A stretch of 28,690 nucleotides of DNA from an uncultured Dorea sp. (GTDB lineage: Bacteria > Bacillota > Clostridia > Lachnospirales > Lachnospiraceae). The translations under genes and the position numbers were made by a program. This document shows positions 7,778-16,409 of the stretch, in pieces. The stretch is from contig CAQNVT010000101.1 in NCBI GenBank assembly GCA_948844705.1, positions 1-28,690 on the forward strand. The letters are read 5' to 3'. The notes beneath the pieces are model-generated. The model was not told the origin of the DNA. It ran no database searches and saw only the letters and a program-made list of their open reading frames with translations. Numbering within the stretch: the stretch's first letter is position 1; each line of letters begins with the position of its first letter.

Positions 7778-9445
7778 ATGGGAGAAGAAGCTGTTTCCAG
7801 AAATTTTATTGAGCAGGAAATTGATAAGGACCTGGCAGAGGGGGTCTACAGTGAGGTATGTACGAGATTTCCGCCGGAGCCTAACGGATATCTGCATATC
7901 GGACATGCAAAATCGATTCTTCTGAATTCAGGTCTTGCAAAAAAATATAACGGAACCTTTCATCTGCGGTTTGACGACACCAATCCGACGAAGGAGGATA
8001 TGGAGTTTGTAGAGTCCATCAAGGAGGATGTGGCATGGCTCGGAGCAGATTATAAGGATCATCTGTATTTTGCATCGGATTATTTTGACGTTATGTATGA
8101 GTGTGCGGTGAAGCTTATAAAAAAGGGAAAGGCATTCGTCTGCGACCTTACGGCGGAGGAGATCAGGGAATACCGCGGGACTCTTACGGAGCCGGGAAAG
8201 AACAGTCCTTACAGGAATCGTTCCGTGGAGGAAAATCTTGCCCTGTTTGAGGGGATGAAGAACGGGGAGTATAAGGACGGTGAGAAGGTGCTGCGCGCCA
8301 GGATTGACATGGCATCTCCCAATATTAATATGAGGGATCCGGTCATTTACCGTGTGGCGCATATGTCCCATCACAATACGGGGGATAAATGGTGTATTTA
8401 TCCGATGTATGATTTTGCACATCCGATCGAGGATGCAGTGGAAAAGATCACCCACTCGATCTGTACCCTTGAGTTTGAGGATCACAGGCCGCTCTACGAC
8501 TGGGTGGTAAGGGAGTGTGAATTTGACCCGGCGCCGCGCCAGATCGAGTTTGCCAAGTTATATCTGACAAACGTGGTGACAGGAAAAAGATATATTAAAA
8601 AGCTGGTGCAGGACGGCATTGTAGACGGGTGGGACGACCCCAGGCTTGTGTCGATTGCCGCTCTTAGAAGGAGAGGCTTTACCCCGGAGTCGCTTAAGAT
8701 GTTCATCGATATGTGCGGGGTATCAAAGAGTCAGAGCTCTGTGGATTATGCCATGCTTGAATATTGTATCCGGGAAGACCTGAAGCTTAAGCGGCCGCGC
8801 ATGATGGCAGTGCTCGATCCGATCAGGCTTGTGATCGATAATTATCCGGAGGGCGAATGTGAGTATCTGGATGTAGAAAATAATATGGAGAATCCGGAGC
8901 TTGGGGCAAGAAGGCTGCCTTTTGGCCGTGAGCTTTATATCGAGAGGGAGGATTTTATGATTGAACCTCCGAAAAAGTATTTCCGTTTGTTCCCGGGAAA
9001 TGAGGTTCGTCTGATGCACGCATATTTTGTAAAATGCGAAAGCTATGAGACGGATGCAGAAGGAAATGTGACGGCAGTGCACTGTACCTATGACCCGGAG
9101 ACAAAATGCGGTACAGGTTTTACCGGCCGTAAGGTAAAGGGAACGATCCACTGGGTCTATGCGCCGGCGGCAAAGCAGGCGGAGGTAAGGCTCTATGAAA
9201 ATCTGGTGGATGAGGAGAAAGGCGTATACAATAAAGAGGACGGTTCGCTGAATCTGAATCCCAATTCGCTGGAGATCCGTAAGAACTGCTATGTAGAGGA
9301 CAGCTTCAGGGAGGCAAAGGGTCACGACAGCTTCCAGTTTGTGAGAAACGGATATTTTTGTATAGATTCCAGGGACTCGTCGCCGGAGAATCTGGTGTTT
9401 AACCGGATCGTTTCTCTGAAGAGCTCCTTTAAGCTGCCGAAATAG
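7778..9445 (+). CDS. glnS: Glutaminyl-tRNA synthetase
   Basis: A class I synthetase that attaches glutamine to tRNA-Gln. The HIGH region is [15 protein letters not shown], the hallmark of GlnRS/Glu[22 protein letters not shown], typical of GlnRS, and a C-terminal anticodon-binding beta-barrel follow. The frame opens at 7751, but the ATG at 7778 has the AGGAGG site (7767-7772) at proper spacing, giving 555 residues. The second catalytic signature, MSKRK in most GlnRS, reads VVTGKRY here (near residues 266-272). Many Firmicutes lack GlnRS and use GatCAB transamidation, so this gene probably reflects an old transfer kept in this clade. No amidotransferase genes are nearby. Confidence 0.93.
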   Translation: MGEEAVSRNFIEQEIDKDLAEGVYSEVCTRFPPEPNGYLHIGHAKSILLNSGLAKKYNGTFHLRFDDTNPTKEDMEFVESIKEDVAWLGADYKDHLYFASDYFDVMYECAVKLIKKGKAFVCDLTAEEIREYRGTLTEPGKNSPYRNRSVEENLALFEGMKNGEYKDGEKVLRARIDMASPNINMRDPVIYRVAHMSHHNTGDKWCIYPMYDFAHPIEDAVEKITHSICTLEFEDHRPLYDWVVRECEFDPAPRQIEFAKLYLTNVVTGKRYIKKLVQDGIVDGWDDPRLVSIAALRRRGFTPESLKMFIDMCGVSKSQSSVDYAMLEYCIREDLKLKRPRMMAVLDPIRLVIDNYPEGECEYLDVENNMENPELGARRLPFGRELYIEREDFMIEPPKKYFRLFPGNEVRLMHAYFVKCESYETDAEGNVTAVHCTYDPETKCGTGFTGRKVKGTIHWVYAPAAKQAEVRLYENLVDEEKGVYNKEDGSLNLNPNSLEIRKNCYVEDSFREAKGHDSFQFVRNGYFCIDSRDSSPENLVFNRIVSLKSSFKLPK

Positions 9446-10840
9446 ATGAACGAGTTAACGATGAGCTTAAAGACGGATTCTAAGGTACCCTTATATGAGC
9501 AGATCTATCAGTATATCAAATCCGATATCCAGAGCGGAAGAATCCCGAAGGGGGAACGGCTTCCGTCTACCCGGGCGCTGTCCAGGCATCTGGAGGTCAG
9601 CAGGAGTACCGTGGAGCTTGCGTATGAGCAGCTTTTGTCGGAAGGATATGTGGAGGCGGAGCCGTACCGTGGTTTTTTTGTGGCACAGATCGAGGAGCTT
9701 TATCATATTGAGCAGGAGAAGGTAAGAGAGCCTGAGCAGGAGGAAAAGAAGCAGATCTATCGGTATGATTTTACACCGAACGGCGTCGATCTTAAGAGCT
9801 TTCCGTATTCTGTATGGCGGAAGCTTTCGAAGGAAATCCTGATCGATGACCGTACGGAGCTGTTTCGCTCGGGAAACCCTCAGGGAGAGTACGGGTTCCG
9901 AAGTGCGGTCTGCAGCTATCTGTATCAGGCAAGAGGGGTAAACTGCCTGCCGGAGCAGGTGATCATCGGGGCGGGAAGCGATTATATCCTGATGCTTTTG
10001 TCCATGATCCTTGGAACCGGCCTCAGGATCGGCTTCGAAGACCCGTCTTATAAACATGCTTACCAGGTGATGAAGGAGCTTTCCTATGAAACGGTGCCGG
10101 TCGGTCTGGATAAAAACGGAATGAAGGTGACCGAGCTTCAGGAATCAGGGGCGGATATCGCTTACGTAACGCCGTCCCATCAGTACCCGACAGGCATCGT
10201 TATGCCTATGAAACGCAGGATGGAGCTTCTTAAGTGGGCGCAGGAGAAGGCGGAGCGTTATGTGATCGAGGATGATTATGACAGTGAATTCCGCTATAAG
10301 GGGAAACCGATTCCTGCGCTAAAGGGATATGATAAAAATGATAAGGTCATTTATCTTGGGACATTTTCAAAATCCATTGCCCCTGCGATCCGTTTAAGCT
10401 ATATGGTGCTGCCCGGTCCGCTGATGCGGAGGTATTATGAAAAATGCGGCTTTATCCAGTCAACGGTGTCGAAGGTGGATCAGCTGATCGTACAGCAGTT
10501 TATCGAGAAAGGGTATTATGAGAGGCATCTGAACAAGACACGTGCCATGTATAAGAGCCGCCATGACGTGCTGATCGAGGAATTAAGGCCCCTTATGGAT
10601 GTGTGCAGCATATCGGGAGAGCATGCGGGCGTGCATCTGCTTCTTACCTTTAAGAACAAAAGAAGCGAGGCCGAGCTGATAGAAAATGCAAGGAAATGCG
10701 GTATCCGTATATACGGAATGTCTGCCTACCGGATCCGGGAAAGAAGGGAGCAGGAGGCAACAATTCTTTTAGGGTATGCCAACCTGTCGGAGGAGCAGAT
10801 CCGCGAAGCCGTGAAGATACTTCGGGATTCGGTCTTTTGA
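9446..10840 (+). CDS. MocR-type (GntR/aminotransferase) transcriptional regulator
   Basis: A 464-residue fusion of a GntR winged helix and a fold-type I aminotransferase domain. The N-terminal DNA-binding part contains VPLYEQIYQYIKSDIQSGRI and LPSTRALSRHLEVSRSTVELAY. The C-terminal part has IEDDYDSEFRY (the Asp contacting the pyridoxal ring nitrogen) and YLGTFSKSIAPAIRL, whose Lys would form the Schiff base. MocR proteins such as PdxR and GabR sense PLP or PLP-amine adducts and usually regulate adjacent vitamin B6 or amino acid genes, but no such neighbour is present. The ATG directly abuts the glnS stop; an ATG at 9461 is an alternative. It may be co-transcribed with glnS. Confidence 0.9.
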   Translation: MNELTMSLKTDSKVPLYEQIYQYIKSDIQSGRIPKGERLPSTRALSRHLEVSRSTVELAYEQLLSEGYVEAEPYRGFFVAQIEELYHIEQEKVREPEQEEKKQIYRYDFTPNGVDLKSFPYSVWRKLSKEILIDDRTELFRSGNPQGEYGFRSAVCSYLYQARGVNCLPEQVIIGAGSDYILMLLSMILGTGLRIGFEDPSYKHAYQVMKELSYETVPVGLDKNGMKVTELQESGADIAYVTPSHQYPTGIVMPMKRRMELLKWAQEKAERYVIEDDYDSEFRYKGKPIPALKGYDKNDKVIYLGTFSKSIAPAIRLSYMVLPGPLMRRYYEKCGFIQSTVSKVDQLIVQQFIEKGYYERHLNKTRAMYKSRHDVLIEELRPLMDVCSISGEHAGVHLLLTFKNKRSEAELIENARKCGIRIYGMSAYRIRERREQEATILLGYANLSEEQIREAVKILRDSVF

Positions 10841-10851
10841 AAAGCAAAAAC

Positions 10852-10891
10852 GCCCCGTAGGATTCATGTATATGCATGTCTCCTCCGGGGC
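10852..10891 (-). terminator. Intrinsic terminator between convergent genes
   Basis: GCCCCGTAGGA (10852-10862) pairs with TCCTCCGGGGC (10881-10891) with one mismatch, and an inner ATG-rich loop adds weak pairing. Read on the minus strand the hairpin is followed by GTTTTTGCTTTT, an excellent U-tract for the gene at 10919-11251. On the plus strand the tail is only AGAATTTC, so it may also end the MocR transcript but less efficiently. Confidence 0.85.
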
Positions 10892-10918
10892 AGAATTTCT
10901 ATATGTTTTGCCGGTTTC

Positions 10919-11251
10919 TTACTTATCGTCTGTTTTCTCAGCTGCTTCTTCCTTGTCTGTCTCTTCCCCGGAAGCTTCTTCAGAAGCAGCCGGTTCTTCC
11001 TTTTCCTCGGCAGCCGGAGCCTCTTCTTCCTTTGCGGAGGAATCCTCACCACCCTTCGGAGCAGAATTTAAGGATACGTATTCACGGTCGGTAACCGGTT
11101 TTAAATCATCGTCAAGATCAAAATCCTCATCTTCAAAATCATCTTCGAATTCGTCTGTGTCAACCTTTGTCTTTTTCCAATAATAAAGAGCACCTGCTGC
11201 AGCTGTGCCGACTGCGGCTGCGCCTACTATCTTCTTCCATAGTTTTGCCAT
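10919..11251 (-). CDS. Small membrane-anchored acidic protein, function unknown
   Basis: A 110-residue protein. The frame is open further upstream, but the start at 11251 is chosen because a GGAG ribosome site precedes it and the protein then opens MAKLWKKIVGAAAVGTAAAG, a basic head followed by a Gly/Ala-rich membrane helix ending LYYWKKTK. The remainder is extremely acidic (DEFEDDFEDEDFDLDDDL) and ends in a low-complexity Glu/Ala/Ser tail. It looks like a single-pass protein with a charged, probably disordered cytoplasmic or surface tail. It is monocistronic, convergent with the MocR gene and divergent from pucR. No family name is recognised. The gene is real judging by start signals and the terminator behind it. 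Confidence 0.75.
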   Translation of the reverse strand: MAKLWKKIVGAAAVGTAAAGALYYWKKTKVDTDEFEDDFEDEDFDLDDDLKPVTDREYVSLNSAPKGGEDSSAKEEEAPAAEEKEEPAASEEASGEETDKEEAAEKTDDK

Positions 11252-11445
11252 AGTTGTTTCTCCTTTCAATTGGCTATTTTTTCCTAGTATGTGTATTGTA
11301 ATACTTTTTGGGAAAAATGGGAAGGGGTAATTTCTGAAAAATGCGTAAAATAAGGGGCCTTTATATGTAATAAATGAACCGGTTCCGAGGGCGTACGGCA
11401 TTCGGTTATATCTGCGGAATCTGCGGGGTATAAAATATAACATTC

Positions 11446-11474
11446 TTGAAAAAACTCTATAAGTGCGTTATACT
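11446..11474 (+). promoter_or_regulatory. Sigma-A-type promoter of the pucR regulator
   Basis: TTGAAA (11446-11451), a 17-base spacer and TATACT (11469-11474) form a near-consensus promoter. Start of transcription would be about 11481. Because a TTG start at 11446 would coincide with this -35 box, the downstream ATG at 11578 is favoured for the gene. Confidence 0.78.
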
Positions 11475-11491
11475 GATAACGTTTTTAGAAA

Positions 11492-11521
11492 TCAGCCGGT
11501 ATTTCGCGGTATTTCGGCTGA
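11492..11521 (+). promoter_or_regulatory. Inverted repeat in the pucR leader, possible autoregulatory operator or RNA hairpin
   Basis: TCAGCCG (11492-11498) pairs with CGGCTGA (11515-11521). The loop contains a direct repeat of GTATTTCG. It lies just downstream of the predicted transcription start and ~55 bases before the ATG, where a repressor or a leader hairpin could act. Confidence 0.45.
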
Positions 11522-11577
11522 ATTCGGACAAGTCATTTCAGACAAAAATACCCATAATTGTATTAGGAGTGAGTGAA

Positions 11578-12765
11578 ATGGAAGTAACTGTGGAAGATGT
11601 ATTAAAACTTCCATCTATTCAAAACTGTAAAGTGATTGCCGGAAAACGCGGTTTAAATAAAACAGTGCGCTGGTTTCTTGGAATGCTGTCTCCGATAGTG
11701 GAGCCCTGGGTGCATGAAAAAGAGATATTGTTTGTATATGGGCAAGGAATGGAGACGACGGAATCTGCCCTTTTATTTCTGGTGGAGCAGTGCGCCTCAA
11801 AAAGTGTGTCTGCTATCTTTTTTATTATGGGGCCTGTTTTCAAAATAATACCGGCGAAAGTGACAGAGAGGGCGGATGAATTAAGAATTCCTATGATAGA
11901 AATACAGAATGAAGTTCCGTTTGTAGACATAACGCGTGAAATTGCGGAATTGATTCTGAATAAAAGCAGAAAGAGAAACGAACAGGGAAAGATTTTGCAG
12001 AATCTTATCTTTGGACATGAAAGTGATTCGGGAAAATATATTCGGCAGCTGGAAAAATTTAAATATAAGCTGGAACTGTACGGAACTATGAATATTATTG
12101 TCATAGATCTTGAAGCTGCGCCGGGGCGTGAAATTGTATTTTTGGAGGAAGAGATGGACCAGCTGATTTTAAGCTTGTTCGGGAAAAACATTTTTTTCTG
12201 GAATGGAAACACACAGTTGATTCTGCTTGTGAACCATAAAATGAATCAGATAGAGGAATTGGAAGAGCTTTGCAGGAAGTTTTCCGTCCGGTATGAAAAA
12301 AATTTTATGCAGATGGTGAAGGGCATTGGAATCGGAAATACGGTCAATGATATCACAGCGATAGCAGAGAGCTATGAAAATGCACAGAAAGCATTAAAGA
12401 ACCGGGAAAATCATTTGATTTACAGCTATGAAAAAATGGGGAATCTGGCAAAATTGACAGCTGAGATCAACAACCCGATGGTTTTTAAATACTGCTATCA
12501 GGATACCGTAGGAAAGCTGGCCGAATACGATGAAATGCACAACAGTAATTTATGCCAGACATTGAGGACATATCTTGCGGAAGACAGTAATATCGGGAAG
12601 GCGTCAAAGAGGCTTGCAATTCACAGAAATACGATGGTATACCGGATTAACAAAATTCATGATATTCTTGGCTTTGCAATAGACGATAAAAAGGCATCCC
12701 TGGAATTAAGAATTGCATTTTATTGTTATGATAAGTATATTGTGTATCACAACCAAAAAACATAG
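11578..12765 (+). CDS. PucR-family transcriptional regulator
   Basis: PucR proteins are activators or repressors of nitrogen catabolism; the founding member of B. subtilis controls purine/ureide use. The N-terminal PucR domain starts MEVTVEDVLKLPSIQNCKVIAG and contains RWFLGML (residues ~1-125). A middle GGDEF-like domain follows, then the C-terminal helix-turn-helix DSNIGKASKRLAIHRNTMVY with YRINKIHDILG (about residues 334-365). ATG 11578 has AGGAG at 11565-11569 and gives 395 residues; a longer frame from 11446 begins within the promoter and is not used. The gene heads the five-gene hydrolase/transport cluster but is separated from it by a terminator. It probably responds to the pathway's substrate or product. 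Confidence 0.88.
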   Translation: MEVTVEDVLKLPSIQNCKVIAGKRGLNKTVRWFLGMLSPIVEPWVHEKEILFVYGQGMETTESALLFLVEQCASKSVSAIFFIMGPVFKIIPAKVTERADELRIPMIEIQNEVPFVDITREIAELILNKSRKRNEQGKILQNLIFGHESDSGKYIRQLEKFKYKLELYGTMNIIVIDLEAAPGREIVFLEEEMDQLILSLFGKNIFFWNGNTQLILLVNHKMNQIEELEELCRKFSVRYEKNFMQMVKGIGIGNTVNDITAIAESYENAQKALKNRENHLIYSYEKMGNLAKLTAEINNPMVFKYCYQDTVGKLAEYDEMHNSNLCQTLRTYLAEDSNIGKASKRLAIHRNTMVYRINKIHDILGFAIDDKKASLELRIAFYCYDKYIVYHNQKT

Positions 12766-12827
12766 GATAAATTGTGTATAATAAATAATGTAAACAAAGT
12801 TATAGACTGATAAAATGGCTATAAACG

Positions 12828-12863
12828 AGGAGCAAGGATGCTGACAGATCGTTGCTCCTTTTT
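12828..12863 (+). terminator. Intrinsic terminator after pucR
   Basis: GGAGCAA (12829-12835) pairs with TTGCTCC (12852-12858), extended by GAT/ATC inside, and is followed by TTTTTATTT. It separates regulator transcription from the hydrolase operon. Confidence 0.85.
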
Positions 12864-12865
12864 AT

Positions 12866-12932
12866 TTGACAAAACATTGCTTTGCAATCCGCTCGCGCGC
12901 GGCGATCGTGCATAGAACACTCTATTTATAGT
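12866..12932 (+). promoter_or_regulatory. Candidate regulated promoter/operator region of the hydrolase cluster
   Basis: A TTGACA at 12866-12871 has no good -10 at the normal distance, and a TATAGT at 12927-12932 has no clear -35. Between them lie a short dyad TTGCTTTGCAA and a conspicuous C+G island (CCGCTCGCGCGCGGCGATCG at about 12889-12908) in otherwise A/T-rich DNA. Such a layout fits an activator-dependent promoter, with PucR the obvious candidate. This is inferred, not proven. Confidence 0.4.
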
Positions 12933-12955
12933 ATAGAAAAGGAGGAAACAGGAGA

Positions 12956-14167
12956 ATGTATGTACTACGGAATTGTCGGTTTATTTCCGAATTGACAGAG
13001 GAATTTGAAGAGGAATATGGCGATGTCCTGATAGCAGAGGAAAAAATCGCGGAAATCAAAAGCTGCGGTTATGACTTTGGAAAAATCAGGGAATATGATT
13101 TAAACGGTATGGTGTTAATGCCGGGGATGTATGATCTGCATACGCATATTCAGTATACGGGATATGGAGATATGCATGACGGCGGAAGAGATGAGTATTC
13201 TATTGTGCTTGATACCATCAGGCATGCACAGGCGAGTCTTAACGCCGGGTTTACCACCTTGCGTGATTCGGGAGGGATTCCGGTGCTGAATGCCAGAGTA
13301 AAAGAGTATTTTGACGACGGGCGTATCACAGGTCCTGATTTAACTGTCTGCGGACGCCTGATGTCTCCGACAGAGCTGGGAAATAAAGCGAATCTCTGGG
13401 CCGACCGCACAGTGCATGAGGTAGATACGGCCGAAACAATTCGTAAGGGTGTCAGAGAGGAGGTTCGGGACGGTGCCGATTATATCAAATATGTAGCGGG
13501 AGGTTCCATTTCTATGAAGGGCAGTGATCCGCTTGCTCCGATTTCTACATTTGAGGAAGTGAAAACACTGGTAGATGAAGCAGCCTTCAAGGGCAGGTAT
13601 GTAGGAGCACACTGTCATAATACGGCGAGTATCCTGCTCTGCCTGAAAGCCGGAGTCAGAACGATAGAACATGCTTCTATGCTGGATGAAGAATGTATAG
13701 AGATTTTAAAGAAAGGAAATGCATTTGTGATTCCAACGCTTACGGAGGCTTCCAAGCATTTTTATGGAAATGACAGACCGGCTTATGCCTCGTATTTTTC
13801 ACGTTCGGCAGCAGATGAAATTCGAAGATCCAGTTTTGAGAGCTATAAGATGGGACATAAAGCGGGCCTGGTGATGGGATTTGGAACCGATATGGGAATG
13901 CCAAACCAGTTCCATGGCGAAAATGCGAAAGAGCTTATATATCGCAAAGAGTATGGAGAAGGAAAAGAAATAGATATTTTAAAGGAAGCGACAATAAACA
14001 GCGCGATGATATTAGGTGAAGATAAAAGAAAAGGAACGGTGAAGAAAGGTAAGACAGCGGATTTAATTGTGGTAAAGGGGGACCCGCTGACAGATATTTC
14101 GTGTATGTGTGATCAGGTGTGTATTGTAATTAAGGCAGGAAAAGTAGTTAAAAATAAGGAGGAATAG
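12956..14167 (+). CDS. Metal-dependent amidohydrolase (imidazolonepropionase/Xaa-dipeptidase-like)
   Basis: A 403-residue member of the amidohydrolase superfamily, which uses a metal-activated water to cut amide or C-N bonds. Ligand motifs are in order: DLHTH (H62, H64), YIKYVAGG (K178, probably carbamylated), GAHCHNT (H219 or H221), IEHASM (H239) and GFGTDMG (D312). The C-terminal KKGKTADLIVVKGDPL strand is the usual small beta-sandwich. The pattern fits the Sgx9260/Xaa-Pro and Xaa-Arg dipeptidase-like clade rather than dihydroorotase. ATG 12956 has an upstream AAAAGGAGGA site. First gene of the cluster, with a 3-base gap to the DUF819 gene. Substrate is unknown; an Arg- or guanidino-linked amide is a reasonable guess. 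Confidence 0.85.
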   Translation: MYVLRNCRFISELTEEFEEEYGDVLIAEEKIAEIKSCGYDFGKIREYDLNGMVLMPGMYDLHTHIQYTGYGDMHDGGRDEYSIVLDTIRHAQASLNAGFTTLRDSGGIPVLNARVKEYFDDGRITGPDLTVCGRLMSPTELGNKANLWADRTVHEVDTAETIRKGVREEVRDGADYIKYVAGGSISMKGSDPLAPISTFEEVKTLVDEAAFKGRYVGAHCHNTASILLCLKAGVRTIEHASMLDEECIEILKKGNAFVIPTLTEASKHFYGNDRPAYASYFSRSAADEIRRSSFESYKMGHKAGLVMGFGTDMGMPNQFHGENAKELIYRKEYGEGKEIDILKEATINSAMILGEDKRKGTVKKGKTADLIVVKGDPLTDISCMCDQVCIVIKAGKVVKNKEE

Positions 14168-14170
14168 AGT

Positions 14171-15358
14171 ATGTTCAGCAATGGTGTATTAATTAGTAAT
14201 GATATATTGATTTTTGCAGTTATGATAGCGTTGACGGCATTTGCGCTTTTGGCGGAGAGAAAATGGAAATGGGCGGCAACATTGTCTTCATTGGGGATCT
14301 GTGTGTTTGGCGCGCTTTTATTGCAGTCGGTTTATGTGCTTCCGACCTCGTCCGGGGCATATGATATTGTATTTAGCTATGTAACTCCATTGGCAATTCC
14401 GATGGTATTATTGGGAGCGAATATCAAAAGGATCATTAAGGAAACGGGAAGAACATTTTTGCTGTTCCATATTGCATGTATCGGGGCAGTAATCGGTTCG
14501 ATCGTGGCCGGGCTGCTGTTTAAAAATCATCCATATCTGGCAAATGATATTGCGGGGTATGTGGCAATGGAAGTGGGAGTATGTACCGGCGGCATGGCAA
14601 ACCAGGCGGCTATGGCCAGAACCTTTGACGTAAGCTCGGATATTGTGGGGGCGGCAGGCCTTGGCGGATGTCTGGTGGCAGTTTTGTTTCTTGTTGTTAT
14701 CGGAGCGCTTCCGAATTTGAAATTCTTTAAAAAGAATTTTAAACATCCTTATATGGATGAAGTAGAGCAGATGCAGATTGAAAATAAAGAAGAAGAGGAG
14801 AAAAAACAGCCTCTGACGGCAGTTGGTTTTGGGAAGCTTTTTGCATTCGGTATCGGTGTATATGGAATGGCCTCTGTTATTTCAGAAGTAATATCGTCGC
14901 TGCCGCTTCCGGACCTTTTGATTCAGCTCTTGGGAAATGTTTATTTGCTTATGACGGTTATTACGGTGATAGGGGCGACTGTATTTCCAAAGTTTGCAGA
15001 ATCACTCCAGTTTGGACAGGAGATCGGAATGTTTATGCTGCTGATGTATATGGTCGCGGTCGGAACGGGTGCAACCATTATAGATGTATTGAAAGCGGCG
15101 CCTATCGCAGTGCTTGTCGAGGTTGTTATCATTCTGTTTATTTTGGCCGTTACATTAATCGTGGGCAGACTGTTTCATATGAATCTGGAAGAGATGCTGA
15201 TCTGTGTAAATGCAAGCTATGGCGGCCCGCAGACAGCAGTAGCATATACAACGGCAAAGGGCTGGTCAAAATTGTCTGTTCCCGGATTACTGATTGGCAT
15301 TTATGGAATGATCATAGGAAATGTTCTCGGTATTCTGGTTGGAAATCTTTTCTTATAA
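14171..15358 (+). CDS. DUF819 family membrane protein, likely transporter
   Basis: A 395-residue polytopic membrane protein with about 10-11 hydrophobic segments. The layout, with VTPLAIPMVLLGANIKRI, a Gly-rich VGVCTGGMANQAAMART segment, a charged central loop (EVEQMQIENKEEEEKKQ) and a C-terminal ASYGGPQTAVAYTTAKGW, is that of the DUF819/YjcL family, whose repeat fold suggests a secondary transporter. AAGGAGG overlaps the end of the preceding gene, so translation is coupled. In this cluster it is the only transport candidate and probably imports the compound attacked by the hydrolases. Family name is from pattern recognition; substrate cannot be derived. Confidence 0.82.
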   Translation: MFSNGVLISNDILIFAVMIALTAFALLAERKWKWAATLSSLGICVFGALLLQSVYVLPTSSGAYDIVFSYVTPLAIPMVLLGANIKRIIKETGRTFLLFHIACIGAVIGSIVAGLLFKNHPYLANDIAGYVAMEVGVCTGGMANQAAMARTFDVSSDIVGAAGLGGCLVAVLFLVVIGALPNLKFFKKNFKHPYMDEVEQMQIENKEEEEKKQPLTAVGFGKLFAFGIGVYGMASVISEVISSLPLPDLLIQLLGNVYLLMTVITVIGATVFPKFAESLQFGQEIGMFMLLMYMVAVGTGATIIDVLKAAPIAVLVEVVIILFILAVTLIVGRLFHMNLEEMLICVNASYGGPQTAVAYTTAKGWSKLSVPGLLIGIYGMIIGNVLGILVGNLFL

Positions 15359-15428
15359 AAATCGGACAGCCGGAATTCAATGTCAATAACAGGATAAAAT
15401 GTAGCTACAGAAAAAGGAGGAAAATATT

Positions 15429-16382
15429 ATGGATGTAAAACAGCCTGCAAGTGCGCTGTCTTCACCAAGATTTTGTAATATGGGAACATTTATGAGGATG
15501 CCAAGGCTGGATTCTGCAAAGGGACTTGATTTTGCGATTGCAGGAGCGCCGTTTGACACAGGAAGCTCTTTTCGGTCCGGTTCCCGGTTCGGCCCCAATG
15601 CGATCAGAAATATTTCGGCTATGATGAAGCCGAACAATGTTATACTCCAGGTGAATGTTCTGGAGAATATGAAAGGCGGAGATCTGGGAGATTTTAATGT
15701 GACACCCGGCTATATCCATCCTTCCTATGATGCGATCGAAGCAGGCGTGGCAGAAATTTGCAGAAACGGGGCAATTCCGATTATTCTTGGAGGAGATCAT
15801 TCTATCACGCTGGCGGAGCTGCGTGCGGTATATAAGAAATATGGAAAAGTTGCTTTGGTTCACTTTGATTCTCATTCTGATCTTTGCGATGAGGTATTTG
15901 GACAGAAATATAATCATGGCACGCCTTTCCGGCGGGCCATAGAAGAAGGGCTTATCGATCCGTCACATTCAATCCAGATCGGTATGCGGGGATCTCTTTA
16001 TGATCCAAATGAGCATAAAATGGCCGCCGAATTAGGAATGCTGCTGATTCCGGCGCATAAGGTAAGAGAGATGGGCCTGGAATCGATGATCAGGACTGCC
16101 TTAAATCGGGTAGGAGATATGCCTGTATTTCTAACCTTTGATATTGATTTTGTGGATCCGGCTTATGCGCCGGGTACGGGAACCCCGGAGGTCGGCGGTT
16201 TTACTTCTTATGAAGCTTTATCTCTGATACGGGCGTTTAAGGATATGAATTTTATCGGATTTGATATTGTAGAGGTTCTGCCTGCCTGTGATTCAGGCGA
16301 AGTCACCGCTTATCTTGCCGCAAATATTGTATTTGAATATCTTTCGATTCTTGCATTAAAGAAAAAGAATCAAAATACATAG
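15429..16382 (+). CDS. Agmatinase-type ureohydrolase (guanidino-substrate hydrolase)
   Basis: The ureohydrolase (arginase/agmatinase) family uses two Mn2+ or Ni2+ ions to release urea from a guanidino compound. All metal ligands are visible: H124 in GGDHS, D147/H149/D151 in HFDSHSD, and D238, D240 plus D243 in FDIDFVDP. GTGTPEVGG follows, typical of agmatinases. The 317-residue length is slightly longer than SpeB (about 306), and the segment LCDEVFGQKYNHGTPFRRA matches agmatinase, guanidinobutyrase and related enzymes. AAAGGAGG lies before ATG 15429. There are no agmatine or arginine pathway genes beside it; the partner creatininase suggests a different guanidino substrate. Substrate-loop specificity remains open. 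Confidence 0.88.
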   Translation: MDVKQPASALSSPRFCNMGTFMRMPRLDSAKGLDFAIAGAPFDTGSSFRSGSRFGPNAIRNISAMMKPNNVILQVNVLENMKGGDLGDFNVTPGYIHPSYDAIEAGVAEICRNGAIPIILGGDHSITLAELRAVYKKYGKVALVHFDSHSDLCDEVFGQKYNHGTPFRRAIEEGLIDPSHSIQIGMRGSLYDPNEHKMAAELGMLLIPAHKVREMGLESMIRTALNRVGDMPVFLTFDIDFVDPAYAPGTGTPEVGGFTSYEALSLIRAFKDMNFIGFDIVEVLPACDSGEVTAYLAANIVFEYLSILALKKKNQNT

Positions 16383-16409
16383 GTTTGCAGGAATGCATTG
16401 GAGGAAAAT

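Larger units (their letters stand above)
11252..11577. other. Intergenic region between divergent small acidic protein gene and pucR
   Basis: This 326-base gap between divergent genes is A/T-rich and holds no convincing gene. Its right part carries the pucR promoter and an inverted repeat in the leader (11492-11521), described separately. No clear -35/-10 pair for the minus-strand gene could be settled. Confidence 0.6.

Noticed and set aside
10866..11183. Ser-rich plus-strand frame opposite the small acidic protein
   Set aside because: It is the mirror image of the acidic repeats; the minus-strand gene has the start site, membrane helix and terminator.
11446..11577. Longer pucR start at TTG 11446 adding 44 residues
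   Set aside because: The TTG coincides with the -35 box of a near-consensus promoter, and the ATG at 11578 has the ribosome site and the family's normal N-terminus.
15429..16382. Calling the ureohydrolase speB (agmatinase) outright
   Set aside because: Metal ligands are shared by guanidinobutyrase, guanidinopropionase, guanidine and agmatine hydrolases; no polyamine genes are nearby, so the narrower name is not supported.
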